A stretch of DNA of 64,000 nucleotides from Saccharicrinis sp963677345 (GTDB taxonomy: Bacteria > Bacteroidota > Bacteroidia > Bacteroidales > Marinilabiliaceae): positions 62,001 through 126,000 of the forward strand of contig CAXXLC010000033.1 in assembly GCA_963677345.2 (NCBI GenBank), in the 5' to 3' direction. A program made the translations under genes and the position numbers. The notes under the pieces are model-generated. The model saw only the letters and a list, made by a program, of their open reading frames with translations. It was not told the DNA's origin and made no database searches. Below are positions 27,485 to 37,315 of the stretch, piece by piece; position 1 is the first letter of the stretch, and every line of letters starts with the position of its first letter.

Positions 27485-28666
27485 ATGAAGAAGAGTTTAG
27501 TCCCTTTGGCTTTAGGAACCTTTGGTTTAGGTATAGCTGAATTTGTTATGATGAGCATTTTGCCGTACGTAGCAAATGATATGTCTGTTAGTATTCCTTC
27601 TGCTGGTCATTTAATCTCAGCTTATGCCTTAGGAGTATGTGTTGGAGCTCCGGTAATGCTATTAAGTGCCCGAAAGTTTCCTCTAAAAAAGGTACTGTTC
27701 TTTTTGGTATTTCTTTATGCAACAGGTAATACGATGGCCGGATTATCCCATAATTACTGGTTTATGATGGTTATGCGATTTGTTTCAGGATTACCTCATG
27801 GTGCATTTTTTGGCGTAGGCTCTATTGCTGCTGAAAAATTAGCAGATGAAGGTAAAAGCTCAAGAGCATTGGCTTTTATGGTGTCAGGAATGACTATTGC
27901 TAATTTAATTGGTGTGCCACTGGGTGCTTACATTTGTAATCATTTTTCATGGAGATTTATTTTTTATATAACCGGAGCCTGGGGCGCATTTAACTTGTTT
28001 TTCTTATTTAAATGGATGCCTTCTATTGCTCCGCTTCCTGATAATGGGTTAAAAGGGCAGTTCAAATTTCTTAAAAATACCGAACCTTGGCTTATCTTAT
28101 TGGCAACAGGTTTGGGTAACTGTGGTATTTTTTGCTTTTATTGTTACATAGCTCCATTAATGATTGATATATCAGGTTTTTCAGCTTCTGATATGACATG
28201 GATTATGGTTCTTAGTGGAGGGAGCATGGTGTTGGGTAATGTTTTTGGAGGTAAATTATCAGATCGCTTTCGTAGTGCATCTGTAGTTGCCTTTGCTTAT
28301 TCAATAGCTGCAGTAGCTATGGTTTTTATTTTTTTATTACCCTTTGTTTCTTATTTGTCAATAATCATGATGTGTGTTTGCACATGTTGTTTATTTATGG
28401 TTGGTGCTCCTAATCAGTTGTTGGTTTTGCAAAATTCAAGAGGTGGTGAAATGATGGGGGCTGCCATGATTCAAATTGCCTTTAATTTAGGAAATGCTTT
28501 AGGATCATATAGTGGTGGTTTATCTATTGATTACAATATGGGCGTAAATTATGCTTCTATTATTGGTATGGGTTATTTAATTATTGCCGTTTTTTTCGTG
28601 TGGTTATTGGTGCGCCGTCAAAAGTCAAAAGAGCAATTGGTGGTTAGTCCTGTTTCTAACAGGTAA
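27485..28666 (+). CDS. MFS transporter (AraJ-like drug/sugar efflux)
   Basis: A 393-residue permease with 12 predicted membrane segments. The start MKKSLVPLALGTFGLGIAEFVMM is typical of the arabinose-efflux/AraJ-like branch (FGxGxxEFVxMG). The loop between segments 2 and 3 is SARKFPLKKVLF, a weakened form of the MFS motif A; motif A-like GGKLSDRFRS recurs in the second half. The substrate is unknown. It precedes, in the same direction, a TolC-MacAB exporter set. Confidence 0.88.
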   Translation: MKKSLVPLALGTFGLGIAEFVMMSILPYVANDMSVSIPSAGHLISAYALGVCVGAPVMLLSARKFPLKKVLFFLVFLYATGNTMAGLSHNYWFMMVMRFVSGLPHGAFFGVGSIAAEKLADEGKSSRALAFMVSGMTIANLIGVPLGAYICNHFSWRFIFYITGAWGAFNLFFLFKWMPSIAPLPDNGLKGQFKFLKNTEPWLILLATGLGNCGIFCFYCYIAPLMIDISGFSASDMTWIMVLSGGSMVLGNVFGGKLSDRFRSASVVAFAYSIAAVAMVFIFLLPFVSYLSIIMMCVCTCCLFMVGAPNQLLVLQNSRGGEMMGAAMIQIAFNLGNALGSYSGGLSIDYNMGVNYASIIGMGYLIIAVFFVWLLVRRQKSKEQLVVSPVSNR

Positions 28667-28803
28667 GATAGCATTTGTTTAATTTCATTCATCGGTAAAA
28701 TCATACCATTCTTCTAAAATACCATTCCAATCGTCTAAATGAATTGATTCAGGCCATTAATTGTGAAAAATTTGCACTGTAAATCAATCATAAAGAGATT
28801 AGA

Positions 28804-30129
28804 ATGAAGGCGATTTTAAAACTGTATTTTGTGTTTTTGATGGGTGTGATGACCATACCTGCAAATTCTCAGGAAAAGCTGTTTTCATTGGATGATTGCA
28901 TAAATTATGCTTTAGAAAACAGTACGACAATAGGCCGTGCTCAAAATGAAGTTGTAAGTCAGACTTCAGAGTTGGAACAAAGAAAAGCTGAACGCGGACC
29001 TAACTTATCTTTATCTGCAAGTGAGAGTTGGAGTAGCAGTAATTCTTACAATAGCACAAATACAAATTGGGATAGAGAGGATAATACTGCGACAAATGTT
29101 GCATTAAGCTCAAATCTTACTTTATATAATGGTGCAAAAATACGAAACTCAATTATTCAGGGAAAGATTAACTTATCTGCAGCAGAAACGGATATCAAGA
29201 CAGAGCAAGAGTTATTGAGCCTAGATGTTTTATCTGATTACATATCTATTTTACAAGCTAAAGAGCAGGTTAAAAATTATGAATCACAACTGGAAGCTTC
29301 AGCAAAGCAACTGGAAGAAGCTACTATTAAAAAAGATGCAGGCGTTTTATCTCCGGCCGACTATTTTAACATCAGGTCTCAGTATGCATCTGATAAAGCT
29401 TCATTGGTTCAGGCAAAAAGTGATTTAAGAATTAGTTTGGTGAGTTTGATGCAGACCATGAATATGCCGGTATCCAATTCGTTTGATATTGTTGAGCCGG
29501 ATTCAGATACTCTCCTTAAACTAAATGAAGAGTATGAACCATCTACAGTGTATAATGTAGCATTGGGGCTTCAGCCCAGTGTTAAAACAGCAGAATACGA
29601 TTTGCAAAGTTCAGAGATTGATATTCAACTGGCTAAAGTAAATGCGATGCCTAGTTTATCATTAAGTGGTAGCTTACAGAGTGCTTATAGTAACTCGTTA
29701 AGTGTAAACTTTAGTGAGCAGTTGGCAAACAGAATTACACCAACATTAGGCTTATCGCTAAGTATACCCATCTATCAGAGAAAAGAAGTTAAAAACCAGG
29801 TGAAACAAGCCGTGATTTCACGTGATAATATTCAATATAATCTGATAGATATTAAAAATGACTTACGAAAATCGATAGAGCAGGCATGTACTGATGGCCA
29901 AACAGCAAATAGTGCTTATCTGTCATACAAAGAACAATATGAGGCCGAGCAGGAATCATATAAGCTTGCGCAGGAAATGTTTTCGCAAGGATTATTGAGT
30001 TCAGTTGATTTTATTACATCAAAAAATAATCTGTCAGCAGCAGAAAATAACCTGACTAAAGCAAAATATAATCTGATTTTACAAAATGAGATTGTTGAAT
30101 ATTATATGGGAAACCCTATTGGATTTTAA
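28804..30129 (+). CDS. TolC family outer membrane efflux protein
   Basis: A 441-residue outer membrane factor with signal peptide (LYFVFLMGVMTIPANSQ). It has two structural repeats of the long helical hairpin type (residues about 110-210 and 320-430) and NITPTLGLSLSIPIY-like strand segments. TolC proteins form the outer membrane and periplasmic channel of tripartite pumps. It is first in the order TolC, adaptor, ABC ATPase, ABC permease, so it should be the channel of that exporter. Confidence 0.9.
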   Translation: MKAILKLYFVFLMGVMTIPANSQEKLFSLDDCINYALENSTTIGRAQNEVVSQTSELEQRKAERGPNLSLSASESWSSSNSYNSTNTNWDREDNTATNVALSSNLTLYNGAKIRNSIIQGKINLSAAETDIKTEQELLSLDVLSDYISILQAKEQVKNYESQLEASAKQLEEATIKKDAGVLSPADYFNIRSQYASDKASLVQAKSDLRISLVSLMQTMNMPVSNSFDIVEPDSDTLLKLNEEYEPSTVYNVALGLQPSVKTAEYDLQSSEIDIQLAKVNAMPSLSLSGSLQSAYSNSLSVNFSEQLANRITPTLGLSLSIPIYQRKEVKNQVKQAVISRDNIQYNLIDIKNDLRKSIEQACTDGQTANSAYLSYKEQYEAEQESYKLAQEMFSQGLLSSVDFITSKNNLSAAENNLTKAKYNLILQNEIVEYYMGNPIGF

Positions 30130-30216
30130 TACTGGCTTAGCCAAAGCAAATAATTTGAACGATGTTTAAGAGATTGTAATTCGCATTGTTTAACAGGTTG
30201 AGAAAATTTGAAAAAT

Positions 30217-31560
30217 ATGAAACGGAAAAATATCATTATTTATGCAGTTGTTTCATGCTTTATATTAGCAGCGATATTAACCTATTTGTTTACAAAAACA
30301 AGTAGTGCAGGGTATGTTATTGAAACAGCAAAAGTAGAGCGAGGATCGATTAGTAATACGATTACGGCTACAGGAACTTTAGAAGCAACAAATACCGTTG
30401 AGGTTGGTACTCAGGTATCTGGTGTTATTGAAAAATTATATGTTGATTTTAATTCGGAAGTGAAAAAAGGACAGTTGATTGCCGAGTTGGATAAATCAAC
30501 ATTAAAGTCATCATTAGAAACTGCAGAGGCAGACTTAGATAAGGCTACTGCTGAATACGAATATCAAGAGAAAAATCTTGCACGAATGCAAACCTTATAT
30601 GATAAAGGAGTTTTATCGCAAAGTGATTATGATGAGGCTGTCTACAACTATAAGTTGACAAAAGCGAATTTGAAATCTTCAAAAGCAAATGTTGAAAAAG
30701 CTGAACGTAACCTTGGGTATGCTAATATTTATTCTCCTATTGATGGAGTGGTACTGAACAGAGCAGTAGAAGAAGGTCAAACCGTAGCCGCAAGTATGAG
30801 TACTCCTGAACTATACACTATAACTAATGATTTGAGTGTGATGCAGGTTGAGGCGGATGTGGATGAAGCTGATATAGGCATGGTTAAAGTAGGGCAAAAT
30901 GTTGACTTTACTGTTGATGCATTTCCTGATGATACGTTTAAGGGGGCAATCTCTGAAATCAGGTTACAACCTAATGAGGATTCAAATGTAATTACATATA
31001 CAGTAATTGTTACAGTTCAAAATCCTGATATGAAGTTAAAGCCTGGGATGACTGCAAGTATTACTGCTTATGTTGAAGTAGCCAATGATGTTTTATTAGC
31101 AGCTGGGAAAGCATTACGTTTTACTCCAGATCAGGCAGTGATGGAAGAAATGATGAAATCAATGCCTCAGGGAGATATGATGCCTCCTAAAGGTGCCGGT
31201 GGACCACAGATGGGAGAAGGCGGTCCGCAAATGGGAGAAGGTGGATCGAATATGATGGGTGGCGGAATGCCTGGCCCTCCTCCTGGAATGGGAATGGATG
31301 AGAGTGATAGTTCTATAAAGATGGTGTGGGTAAAACAAGGTGAAATGATACATCCTGCCAGAGTTGAAACAGGAATTAATGATGGTACACAGGTTGAAAT
31401 CCTTTCCGGACTAAATGAAGGTGATGAATTAGTAACCTCTATAGAAAAAGGAGTAAAGGAAGAGGTGGAACAGGAAACTGAGGAAGAGGATGAATCGAGC
31501 CCGTTTGTGCCTCAGCATAAGGGTAAAAAGGGTGGACCTGGAGGACCTCCTCCTATGTAG
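30217..31560 (+). CDS. MacA-like periplasmic adaptor with Met/Gly/Pro-rich insert
   Basis: A 447-residue membrane-fusion protein: N-terminal anchor (NIIIYAVVSCFILAAILTYLF), lipoyl halves (VEVGTQVSGVIEKLYVDFNS and IYSPIDGVVLNRAVEEGQ) around an alpha-hairpin, and a beta-barrel domain (KPGMTASITAYVEVANDVLL). Between residues about 310 and 364 it carries an unusual Met-, Gly- and Pro-rich stretch, and the C-terminal tail is again Gly/Pro-rich (KKGGPGGPPPM). ATG at 30217 is used instead of a TTG three codons earlier. The partner ABC genes follow. Confidence 0.9.
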   Translation: MKRKNIIIYAVVSCFILAAILTYLFTKTSSAGYVIETAKVERGSISNTITATGTLEATNTVEVGTQVSGVIEKLYVDFNSEVKKGQLIAELDKSTLKSSLETAEADLDKATAEYEYQEKNLARMQTLYDKGVLSQSDYDEAVYNYKLTKANLKSSKANVEKAERNLGYANIYSPIDGVVLNRAVEEGQTVAASMSTPELYTITNDLSVMQVEADVDEADIGMVKVGQNVDFTVDAFPDDTFKGAISEIRLQPNEDSNVITYTVIVTVQNPDMKLKPGMTASITAYVEVANDVLLAAGKALRFTPDQAVMEEMMKSMPQGDMMPPKGAGGPQMGEGGPQMGEGGSNMMGGGMPGPPPGMGMDESDSSIKMVWVKQGEMIHPARVETGINDGTQVEILSGLNEGDELVTSIEKGVKEEVEQETEEEDESSPFVPQHKGKKGGPGGPPPM

Positions 31561-31605
31561 TATTGAATTGTGAAAGTTGTGTATTAAACTTCAAAAAGCA
31601 TTGTC

Positions 31606-32361
31606 ATGGGAAATAAAAAGATTATTGAGATAAAGAAACTGTATAAAAATTACCAGGTAGGAGATGAAACGGTAAGAGCACTTAGGGGGGTAGATTTAAC
31701 AATTTATCAAAAGGAATTTGTGGCGATTATGGGTACTAGTGGCTCAGGAAAATCAACTTTGTTAAATATTTTAGGATGCTTAGATAAAGCTTCTGATGGT
31801 GATTATTTATTGGATGGTGTGAACGTAAAATCATTAAAAAAGAATCAACTGGCTGATATTAGAAGTTCTAAAATAGGTTTTGTATTTCAATCATATAATT
31901 TGTTGCCTCGTACCAGTGCTTTAGAGAATGTTGAATTGCCACTATTGTACAATCCGTCAATCAATAGCAAATTGCGGCGTGAAAAGGCAGAGCAGGCCTT
32001 GATAGCTGTAGGTCTTAAAGACAGGATGAAGCACTTGTCTAACCAGATGTCAGGGGGACAGCAACAACGTGTTGCCATTGCCAGGTCAATAGTTAATGAT
32101 CCGGTAGTTATTCTTGCAGATGAGGCAACAGGAAACCTGGACTCACGTACTTCATTTGAAATTATGGCGCTGTTTCAGGAATTAAATGAAAAAGGTATTA
32201 CTATTGGATTTGTAACTCATGAGCCGGATATTGCCAGGTTTACGAAAAGAAATATTGTGTTTAGAGATGGACAGGTCATTAAAGATATTGAAACTGCGAA
32301 CAGGGCTAGTGCAGCACAGGCTATTGTAGAATTACAAAACGAAGATTATATTTTAAATTGA
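31606..32361 (+). CDS. ABC transporter ATP-binding protein (MacB/LolD type)
   Basis: A 251-residue ATPase. Walker A GTSGSGKSTLLNILG, Q-loop FVFQSYNLLPRTSALENVELP, signature MSGGQQQRVAIARS, Walker B VILADEATGNLDS and H-loop VTHEPD are all intact. The ALENVELPLLY segment is typical of the MacB/LolD/FtsE branch, which drives mechanotransmission rather than direct import. It follows the adaptor gene by 45 bases and pairs with the permease at 32666. Confidence 0.95.
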   Translation: MGNKKIIEIKKLYKNYQVGDETVRALRGVDLTIYQKEFVAIMGTSGSGKSTLLNILGCLDKASDGDYLLDGVNVKSLKKNQLADIRSSKIGFVFQSYNLLPRTSALENVELPLLYNPSINSKLRREKAEQALIAVGLKDRMKHLSNQMSGGQQQRVAIARSIVNDPVVILADEATGNLDSRTSFEIMALFQELNEKGITIGFVTHEPDIARFTKRNIVFRDGQVIKDIETANRASAAQAIVELQNEDYILN

Positions 32362-32378
32362 TTAGGTAGTTAGGGGTG

Positions 32379-32430
32379 AAAGGGGCAGTATAAATAAATT
32401 GTTACAAGGTAACAGCTGCCTCTTTCTTTT
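32379..32430 (+). terminator. compound hairpin after the ABC ATPase gene
   Basis: AAAGGGGCAG (32379-32388) pairs with CTGCCTCTTT (32416-32425); an inner GTTAC-AAG-GTAAC stem lies in between. A T-rich stretch follows. It may reduce read-through to the permease gene. Confidence 0.55.
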
Positions 32431-32665
32431 TAAATAAAGGTTAAAGGTAACAAGGATAAAGGGTGATATATATGATAACAATAGTTTATAACCTGAATTC
32501 TGAATTCTGAAATTTTAATCGAACTCGGGTTTGTAGAAACTCTGTTGTTGGTTCTTTAGAATGTGTTGAAATATAGAATTACCTTCTCTTAAGAATTAGT
32601 CATTCATATTAAAGGATTATTACTATCGACTTGATACTTTCAACTTTCAACTAAATAAAGAGGAA
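32431..32665 (+). other. intergenic region with heptamer runs
   Basis: The gap between the ATPase and permease genes (304 bases in total) holds CTGAATT repeats near 32495-32520 and an ACTTTCA heptamer run at about 32627-32655, just before the permease ATG. No gene was seen. Confidence 0.5.
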
Positions 32666-33886
32666 ATGAAATTTGTAAATCTTTTTAAAATAGCAATAGC
32701 TGCTATTAAACGAAATAAATTACGGTCGTTCTTAACAATGTTGGGAATCGTAATAGGTGTAGGGGCTGTAATTACTATGTTGGCTATAGGTCAGGGCTCT
32801 AACGAAAGTATCAAGTCGAAAATATCTGCAATGGGTACTAACCTGATTAATGTAATGCCGGCGAGCATGAATAAAGGAGGAGTACATATGGGTAGAACAG
32901 AGTCGCAAACTTTAAAAGAAAAGGATGTTACCTATCTAAAGAAGAATTGTGAACTGGTAAATGCTGTTTCGCCCGAGATACAAAGTTCAGGGCAGTTGGT
33001 GTATGGTTCTAATAACTGGCCAACAACTATTATTGGAGGTAATGAAGATTTTGCGTATATCAAAAAGTACGAAATTGCAACTGGTCGTTTTTATACTACC
33101 CAGGAAATAAAAACTGCTGCAAAGGTTTGTGTTATTGGTCAAACTGTAGTGGATAATATATTTGGCGAAGGGGTAGATCCTATCGGTCAGAACATACGTT
33201 TTAATAGTATTCCTTTCAAAGTAATAGGTATACTTAAAGAAAAAGGAGATAATACTTTTGGTCAGGATCAGGATGATGTATTGTTGGCTCCTTACTCTAC
33301 AATTATGAAACGTATTACCCGTCAAACCTATTTGAGGGCAATAGTAATGTCGGCTACTTCTGAAGATAACATTGATGCAACAACGGCTAGTATTGAAGAG
33401 GCGTTGCGTACTTCTCATAAATTGAAAGATGCAGAAGATAACGACTTTGAAATTAGAACTCAGGAAGAATTAATAAGTAATTTTAGCTCAATTTCAGAGA
33501 TGATGTTAATTCTGTTAGGTGCTATTTCTGCCATTTCTTTATTGGTTGGGGGCATTGGTATTATGAATATTATGTTTGTATCGGTAACCGAGCGTACCCG
33601 TGAAATAGGATTACGTTTAGCCATTGGTGGTAAAGGAAAAGATATTCTGTTGCAGTTTTTAATGGAAGCTATATTGTTGAGTGTTTTGGGTGGGTTAATT
33701 GGTGTTTTGATGGGGTATGCCATATCGTATACTGTTGAAGGTGTAATGAACTGGCCAATACTAATTACTAAAGGTTCAGTAATCCTGTCATTTATGGTAT
33801 GCACCTTTATTGGAGTTTTTTTTGGATGGTATCCTGCTCGTAAGGCAGCTGCTTTAGATCCAATTGTGGCTCTTCGACATGAATAA
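32666..33886 (+). CDS. ABC transporter permease (MacB type)
   Basis: A 406-residue protein: an N-terminal membrane segment (KLRSFLTMLGIVIGVGAVITML), a periplasmic MacB-PCD domain of about 220 residues, then three membrane segments of the FtsX domain with the conserved SVTERTREIGLRLAIGGKGKDILLQFLMEA region. With the ATPase it forms a type VII ABC exporter and couples to the adaptor and TolC. Substrates of such pumps include peptides, macrolides or lipids; which one is unknown here. Confidence 0.94.
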   Translation: MKFVNLFKIAIAAIKRNKLRSFLTMLGIVIGVGAVITMLAIGQGSNESIKSKISAMGTNLINVMPASMNKGGVHMGRTESQTLKEKDVTYLKKNCELVNAVSPEIQSSGQLVYGSNNWPTTIIGGNEDFAYIKKYEIATGRFYTTQEIKTAAKVCVIGQTVVDNIFGEGVDPIGQNIRFNSIPFKVIGILKEKGDNTFGQDQDDVLLAPYSTIMKRITRQTYLRAIVMSATSEDNIDATTASIEEALRTSHKLKDAEDNDFEIRTQEELISNFSSISEMMLILLGAISAISLLVGGIGIMNIMFVSVTERTREIGLRLAIGGKGKDILLQFLMEAILLSVLGGLIGVLMGYAISYTVEGVMNWPILITKGSVILSFMVCTFIGVFFGWYPARKAAALDPIVALRHE

Positions 33887-34203
33887 GTGATTAAACCCGC
33901 AATATGCATTAAAAAATCTATTACACATTGAAATTACTTCAAAACATGACACTTCGTTGCTTCACTTCAACTCACCAGAACGATGCTCCCGATATGAATC
34001 GGGACAAGTTATGCCTCGTTTCAGTAAAGCCTTGTTTTATTGTATTTTCAATGTTCATTACGAAGTTCTGATACATAATCCGGGTTAAAATATATTGATT
34101 TGGGAATGGAAATGCTATTGTTGACGAACTTGAGTTTAACTCTTATGTTGGCAATAGCATTTTATGTTGTTAAAATTTTTAAAAGAAAAGTTATCTTTAA
34201 GCC
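33887..34203. other. intergenic region with small hairpin
   Basis: A 317-base gap. TCCCGAT (33987-33993) and ATCGGGA (33998-34004) form a perfect hairpin; a similar TCCCGA/TCGGGA hairpin occurs at 52207-52222. ACATTGAAA near 33924 and TTTCAATGT near 34046 could bracket a larger fold. No gene was recognised. Confidence 0.45.
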
Positions 34204-35308
34204 ATGCAGGATATCAAATCTAAAATATCAAACTGGCTACCTCATTTCGTAGCAGTAATGTTTGTTCTGTTGCTACCATTATTTGTGTTTGACAGAGCTG
34301 ATGATCATTTAATTTTTTGGCGTTATAGCTATTACTATCAGATGTTTTTTATGATAGTTGCCTTTTATGTTAATTACCTTTTTCTTGTGCCCAAGCTTTA
34401 TTTTTCTAAAAATAAGGTGTATTTTTTTTTTAGTGTTAATCTTACTTGCTTTTGTAATCCTGCTCCTATCACATTTTTTTTATGAAATATTGGCTTTTGA
34501 GGAACTTAAAGATAAACTTGATATGAAGGTTTTGCCTAAGCCTTTACAGAATATGAATTCAGTGGACAGGAAGCCTTTTTTTATTAACCCCCGCGTAATT
34601 GATAATTTCTACTTTCTTATCCTGATTTTAAGTACAAGTACCGGTACTGCAATTCTAAAAAGAGTAAGGCAGAACGAAAAAATTCAGCAAGAAAAAGAAA
34701 AAGCGCATCAGGATACAGAGCTTGCTTTTTTAAAAAATCAAATAAGCCCGCATTTCTTTTTTAATGCCTTGAATAATATTTATGCGCTCATAGCCATCGA
34801 TAGTAATAAAGCGCAAAAATCTGTCGAAAAATTATCAGGTTTAATGAGGTATTTAATTTATGAATCAGATATTAAAACCATTGAGCTGAGCAAGGAGTTT
34901 GAGTTTAATCAGAACTATATTGATTTAATGAGACAGCGTTTGACTTCGAAAGTTAAGTTGGAAGTTTATATATCAGAGATAGTCTCAAATTTTAATATTC
35001 CTCCGTTGTTATTTATTCCTTTTATCGAAAATGCATTTAAACATGGAGTGAGTTATCGCGAAAAATCTTTTATTAAGATAATGCTGAAATCAGAAATGGA
35101 TAAAGTAATATTTGAATGCAGAAACAGTATTCCTAAAAAGCACAATGGAGATGAGTTGATTAAAGGTGGTGTTGGTGTGGCGAATATAAAAAAGCGCCTG
35201 GATTTAATTTATGGTGATAAGGCAGATTTAAAGATGATGAGTGAAGATGATGAGTTTGTTGTGTCACTAACAATTCCATTAATTACTGGAGACAAGGATA
35301 AACGGTAA
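34204..35308 (+). pseudogene. LytS-type sensor histidine kinase, frameshifted at T10
   Basis: Two overlapping frames make one kinase. The first (34204-34485) encodes MQDIKSKISNWLPHFVAVMF and membrane segments up to KNKVYFFF. The second frame continues with VLILLAFVILLLSHFFYE and runs to 35308. The frames meet at a run of ten T (34422-34431). Removing one T joins them. The second part has the His_kinase box LKNQISPHFFFNALNNIYAL and an HATPase part (FIPFIENAFKHGVS, GGVGVANIKKRLDLIYG). The LytTR regulator follows. It may be broken, phase-variable, rescued by slippage, or a sequencing error. Confidence 0.75.
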
Positions 35309-35364
35309 AATGGTTATAGGAGAATGATTCCTTACTTTAAACTTTCGACTTTTAACTTATTAGT

Positions 35365-36096
35365 ATGAAAAAAATTTCCTGCATAGCAATAGATGACGAA
35401 CCTTTGGCATTAGGTTTAATTGTATCGCACATTAATAAAACTCCTTTTTTAGAATTAAAGGGGGAGTTTGATAATCCGGTAGATGCTATGGAGTTTTTAC
35501 AGGAAAATAAAGTGCAATTAATCTTTTTAGATATTCAGATGCCTGATTTTACAGGTGTTGAGTTTGCCCGAACCCTTGATGATAGTTGTAAAGTAATTTT
35601 TATTACAGCCTATGAAAAATATGCTGTAGAAGGATTTCAATTACACGCATTAGATTACTTGCTAAAACCTGTTAGTTACGAGGTTTTTTTAACTTCGGCA
35701 AAACACGCAAAGGATCATTTTGATTTACTTGAATCAGTAGTTAATTCAAAAATAAGTGACACAAGTATTGAAGAAGATTATTTGTTTATCAAGGCAAACT
35801 CTCAAACCAGGAGAATTGATTATAAAGATATTCTTTACCTTGAAGGTTTAAAAGATTACGTAAAACTATATACCGAATCTTCTCCTAAAGCCATCGTGTT
35901 TTATGCAACCATGAAATCTGTCGAAGAGCGTTTGCCTAAAGATCGCTTTATGCGTATACATCGTTCTTTTATTGTAAATCTGGAGAAAGTAACAACAATT
36001 GAAAGATATAGAATTATCTTTGGAAATGAACGTATCCCAATCAGTAAACAGTACAAAGAAGTTTTTGATGAATTTGTGAAGAAACGTTTTTTGTAA
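35365..36096 (+). CDS. LytTR family response regulator
   Basis: A 243-residue regulator. The receiver domain has acidic residues at DDEPLAL, the phosphoacceptor Asp near residue 56 in LIFLDIQMPDFTG, and LLKPVSYEVF. The C-terminal LytTR DNA-binding domain contains IKANSQTRRIDYKDILYLEGLKDYVKLYT and RFMRIHRSFIVN. It is paired with the LytS-type kinase just upstream. Regulation of the MacAB-TolC exporter genes is inferred from position only. Confidence 0.94.
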   Translation: MKKISCIAIDDEPLALGLIVSHINKTPFLELKGEFDNPVDAMEFLQENKVQLIFLDIQMPDFTGVEFARTLDDSCKVIFITAYEKYAVEGFQLHALDYLLKPVSYEVFLTSAKHAKDHFDLLESVVNSKISDTSIEEDYLFIKANSQTRRIDYKDILYLEGLKDYVKLYTESSPKAIVFYATMKSVEERLPKDRFMRIHRSFIVNLEKVTTIERYRIIFGNERIPISKQYKEVFDEFVKKRFL

Positions 36097-36142
36097 GGTC
36101 TTTATTTATAACGCTGGCCATAAATTGTAAATATTGTTTCTA

Positions 36143-36994
36143 ATGATGAATTTTCTTAATAAGCCTTATCCTCAAACTCAAAACAGATGGAAATCTACCC
36201 TCTTTATAAGTTTGTTTATTTCATTGTTTCTGTATGTGTTTCAGCCTTTTGGTTTGCAATTGTTAAAGCATGAGTATAAAGATTTGGTTTTATTAGGATA
36301 TGGATTGGTTACTTTGATAGTCCTGGTTATGAGTTATGTTATTCTTCCATTCATTAAGCCTTCTGTTTTTGATGAGGATAACTGGGTTGTAAAAAAGCAA
36401 ATTTTATGGTTGGTCTGGATTGTATTTTTAATTGGCTTAGGGAATTATTTTTACTCTATATTGTTCTCGGTTGTTCCGTGGATAGGTATTAATGGCTTGT
36501 TGGTTTTTATGTTATTTACAGTGTCAATAGCTATTATCCCGATTGTTTTAATCACTTTTATTTCACAAAATGCCATGTTAAAGAAAAATATGGCCCTCTC
36601 TCAGGAAATCAATGCCTCCATTCATGAAAAAACAGGAAAAATTGAAGATATAGTTGCTGTTGAATCAGGGAAGCAAATCATAAATCTAAATGCCGACAGT
36701 ATCATTGCAATAGAATCACAAGGTAATTATGTTAATGTTTTTTGCATTGATGATGAGAAGATTGAATCTCATTTTATTCGAAATACAATTAAAAATCTTG
36801 AGGATCTGTTGTATCAGCGACCATTGTTTTTTAAATGTCACAGAGCCTATATCATAAATTTGGCATATGTAAAAGATGTAACGGGCAACTCTCAAGGATT
36901 TAATGTGGAATTAAAAAGCCTGGATAAAATAATTCCTGTATCAAGAAGCTTTACCAAAGATTTTAAAAATAAAATGATGGAAATAGGAAAATAA
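36143..36994 (+). CDS. membrane-bound LytTR-domain transcription regulator
   Basis: About 283 residues. Four hydrophobic segments cover residues about 15-145 (TLFISLFISLFLYVFQPFGL, LVTLIVLVMSYVILPFI, and others). After a linker, a LytTR domain follows (LNADSIIAIESQGNYVNVFCID, LFFKCHRAYIINLAYVKDV). There is no receiver domain, so it is a one-component sensor that binds DNA from the membrane. The start is one of two adjacent ATGs at 36143 and 36146. It lies 46 bases after the LytTR response regulator gene. Confidence 0.87.
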   Translation: MMNFLNKPYPQTQNRWKSTLFISLFISLFLYVFQPFGLQLLKHEYKDLVLLGYGLVTLIVLVMSYVILPFIKPSVFDEDNWVVKKQILWLVWIVFLIGLGNYFYSILFSVVPWIGINGLLVFMLFTVSIAIIPIVLITFISQNAMLKKNMALSQEINASIHEKTGKIEDIVAVESGKQIINLNADSIIAIESQGNYVNVFCIDDEKIESHFIRNTIKNLEDLLYQRPLFFKCHRAYIINLAYVKDVTGNSQGFNVELKSLDKIIPVSRSFTKDFKNKMMEIGK

Positions 36995-37315
36995 TAACTT
37001 AAAGGATATAAATGCTTAGTTAAGTATTCTGATAGTTAATAAAGCTATACTTTTGACAGTCTATTTCGTTGACTATAAATATTACATGACTGATTGTAGG
37101 ATAATTAATGCTGCGACACCTATATTTTCAAAGTTTATCCATTTTCTGTTTCTATAATTACTCTTCACTTCTCGTAACAGATTATTGTATTTGGTCATTT
37201 TATATGTGCAAGTCGTCACAAATGCTTGTAGTATATCCCAATCTCTTTGTTAGTCAGTAATTTGAAATTATCATTGCATCAACAATTTTAGTTTTAATCA
37301 TTAAAAATTTAAGCA
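36995..37315. other. intergenic region, nothing recognised
   Basis: About 320 AT-rich bases between the LytTR gene and a small membrane protein gene. No convincing promoter, terminator or RNA gene was seen. Confidence 0.4.
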
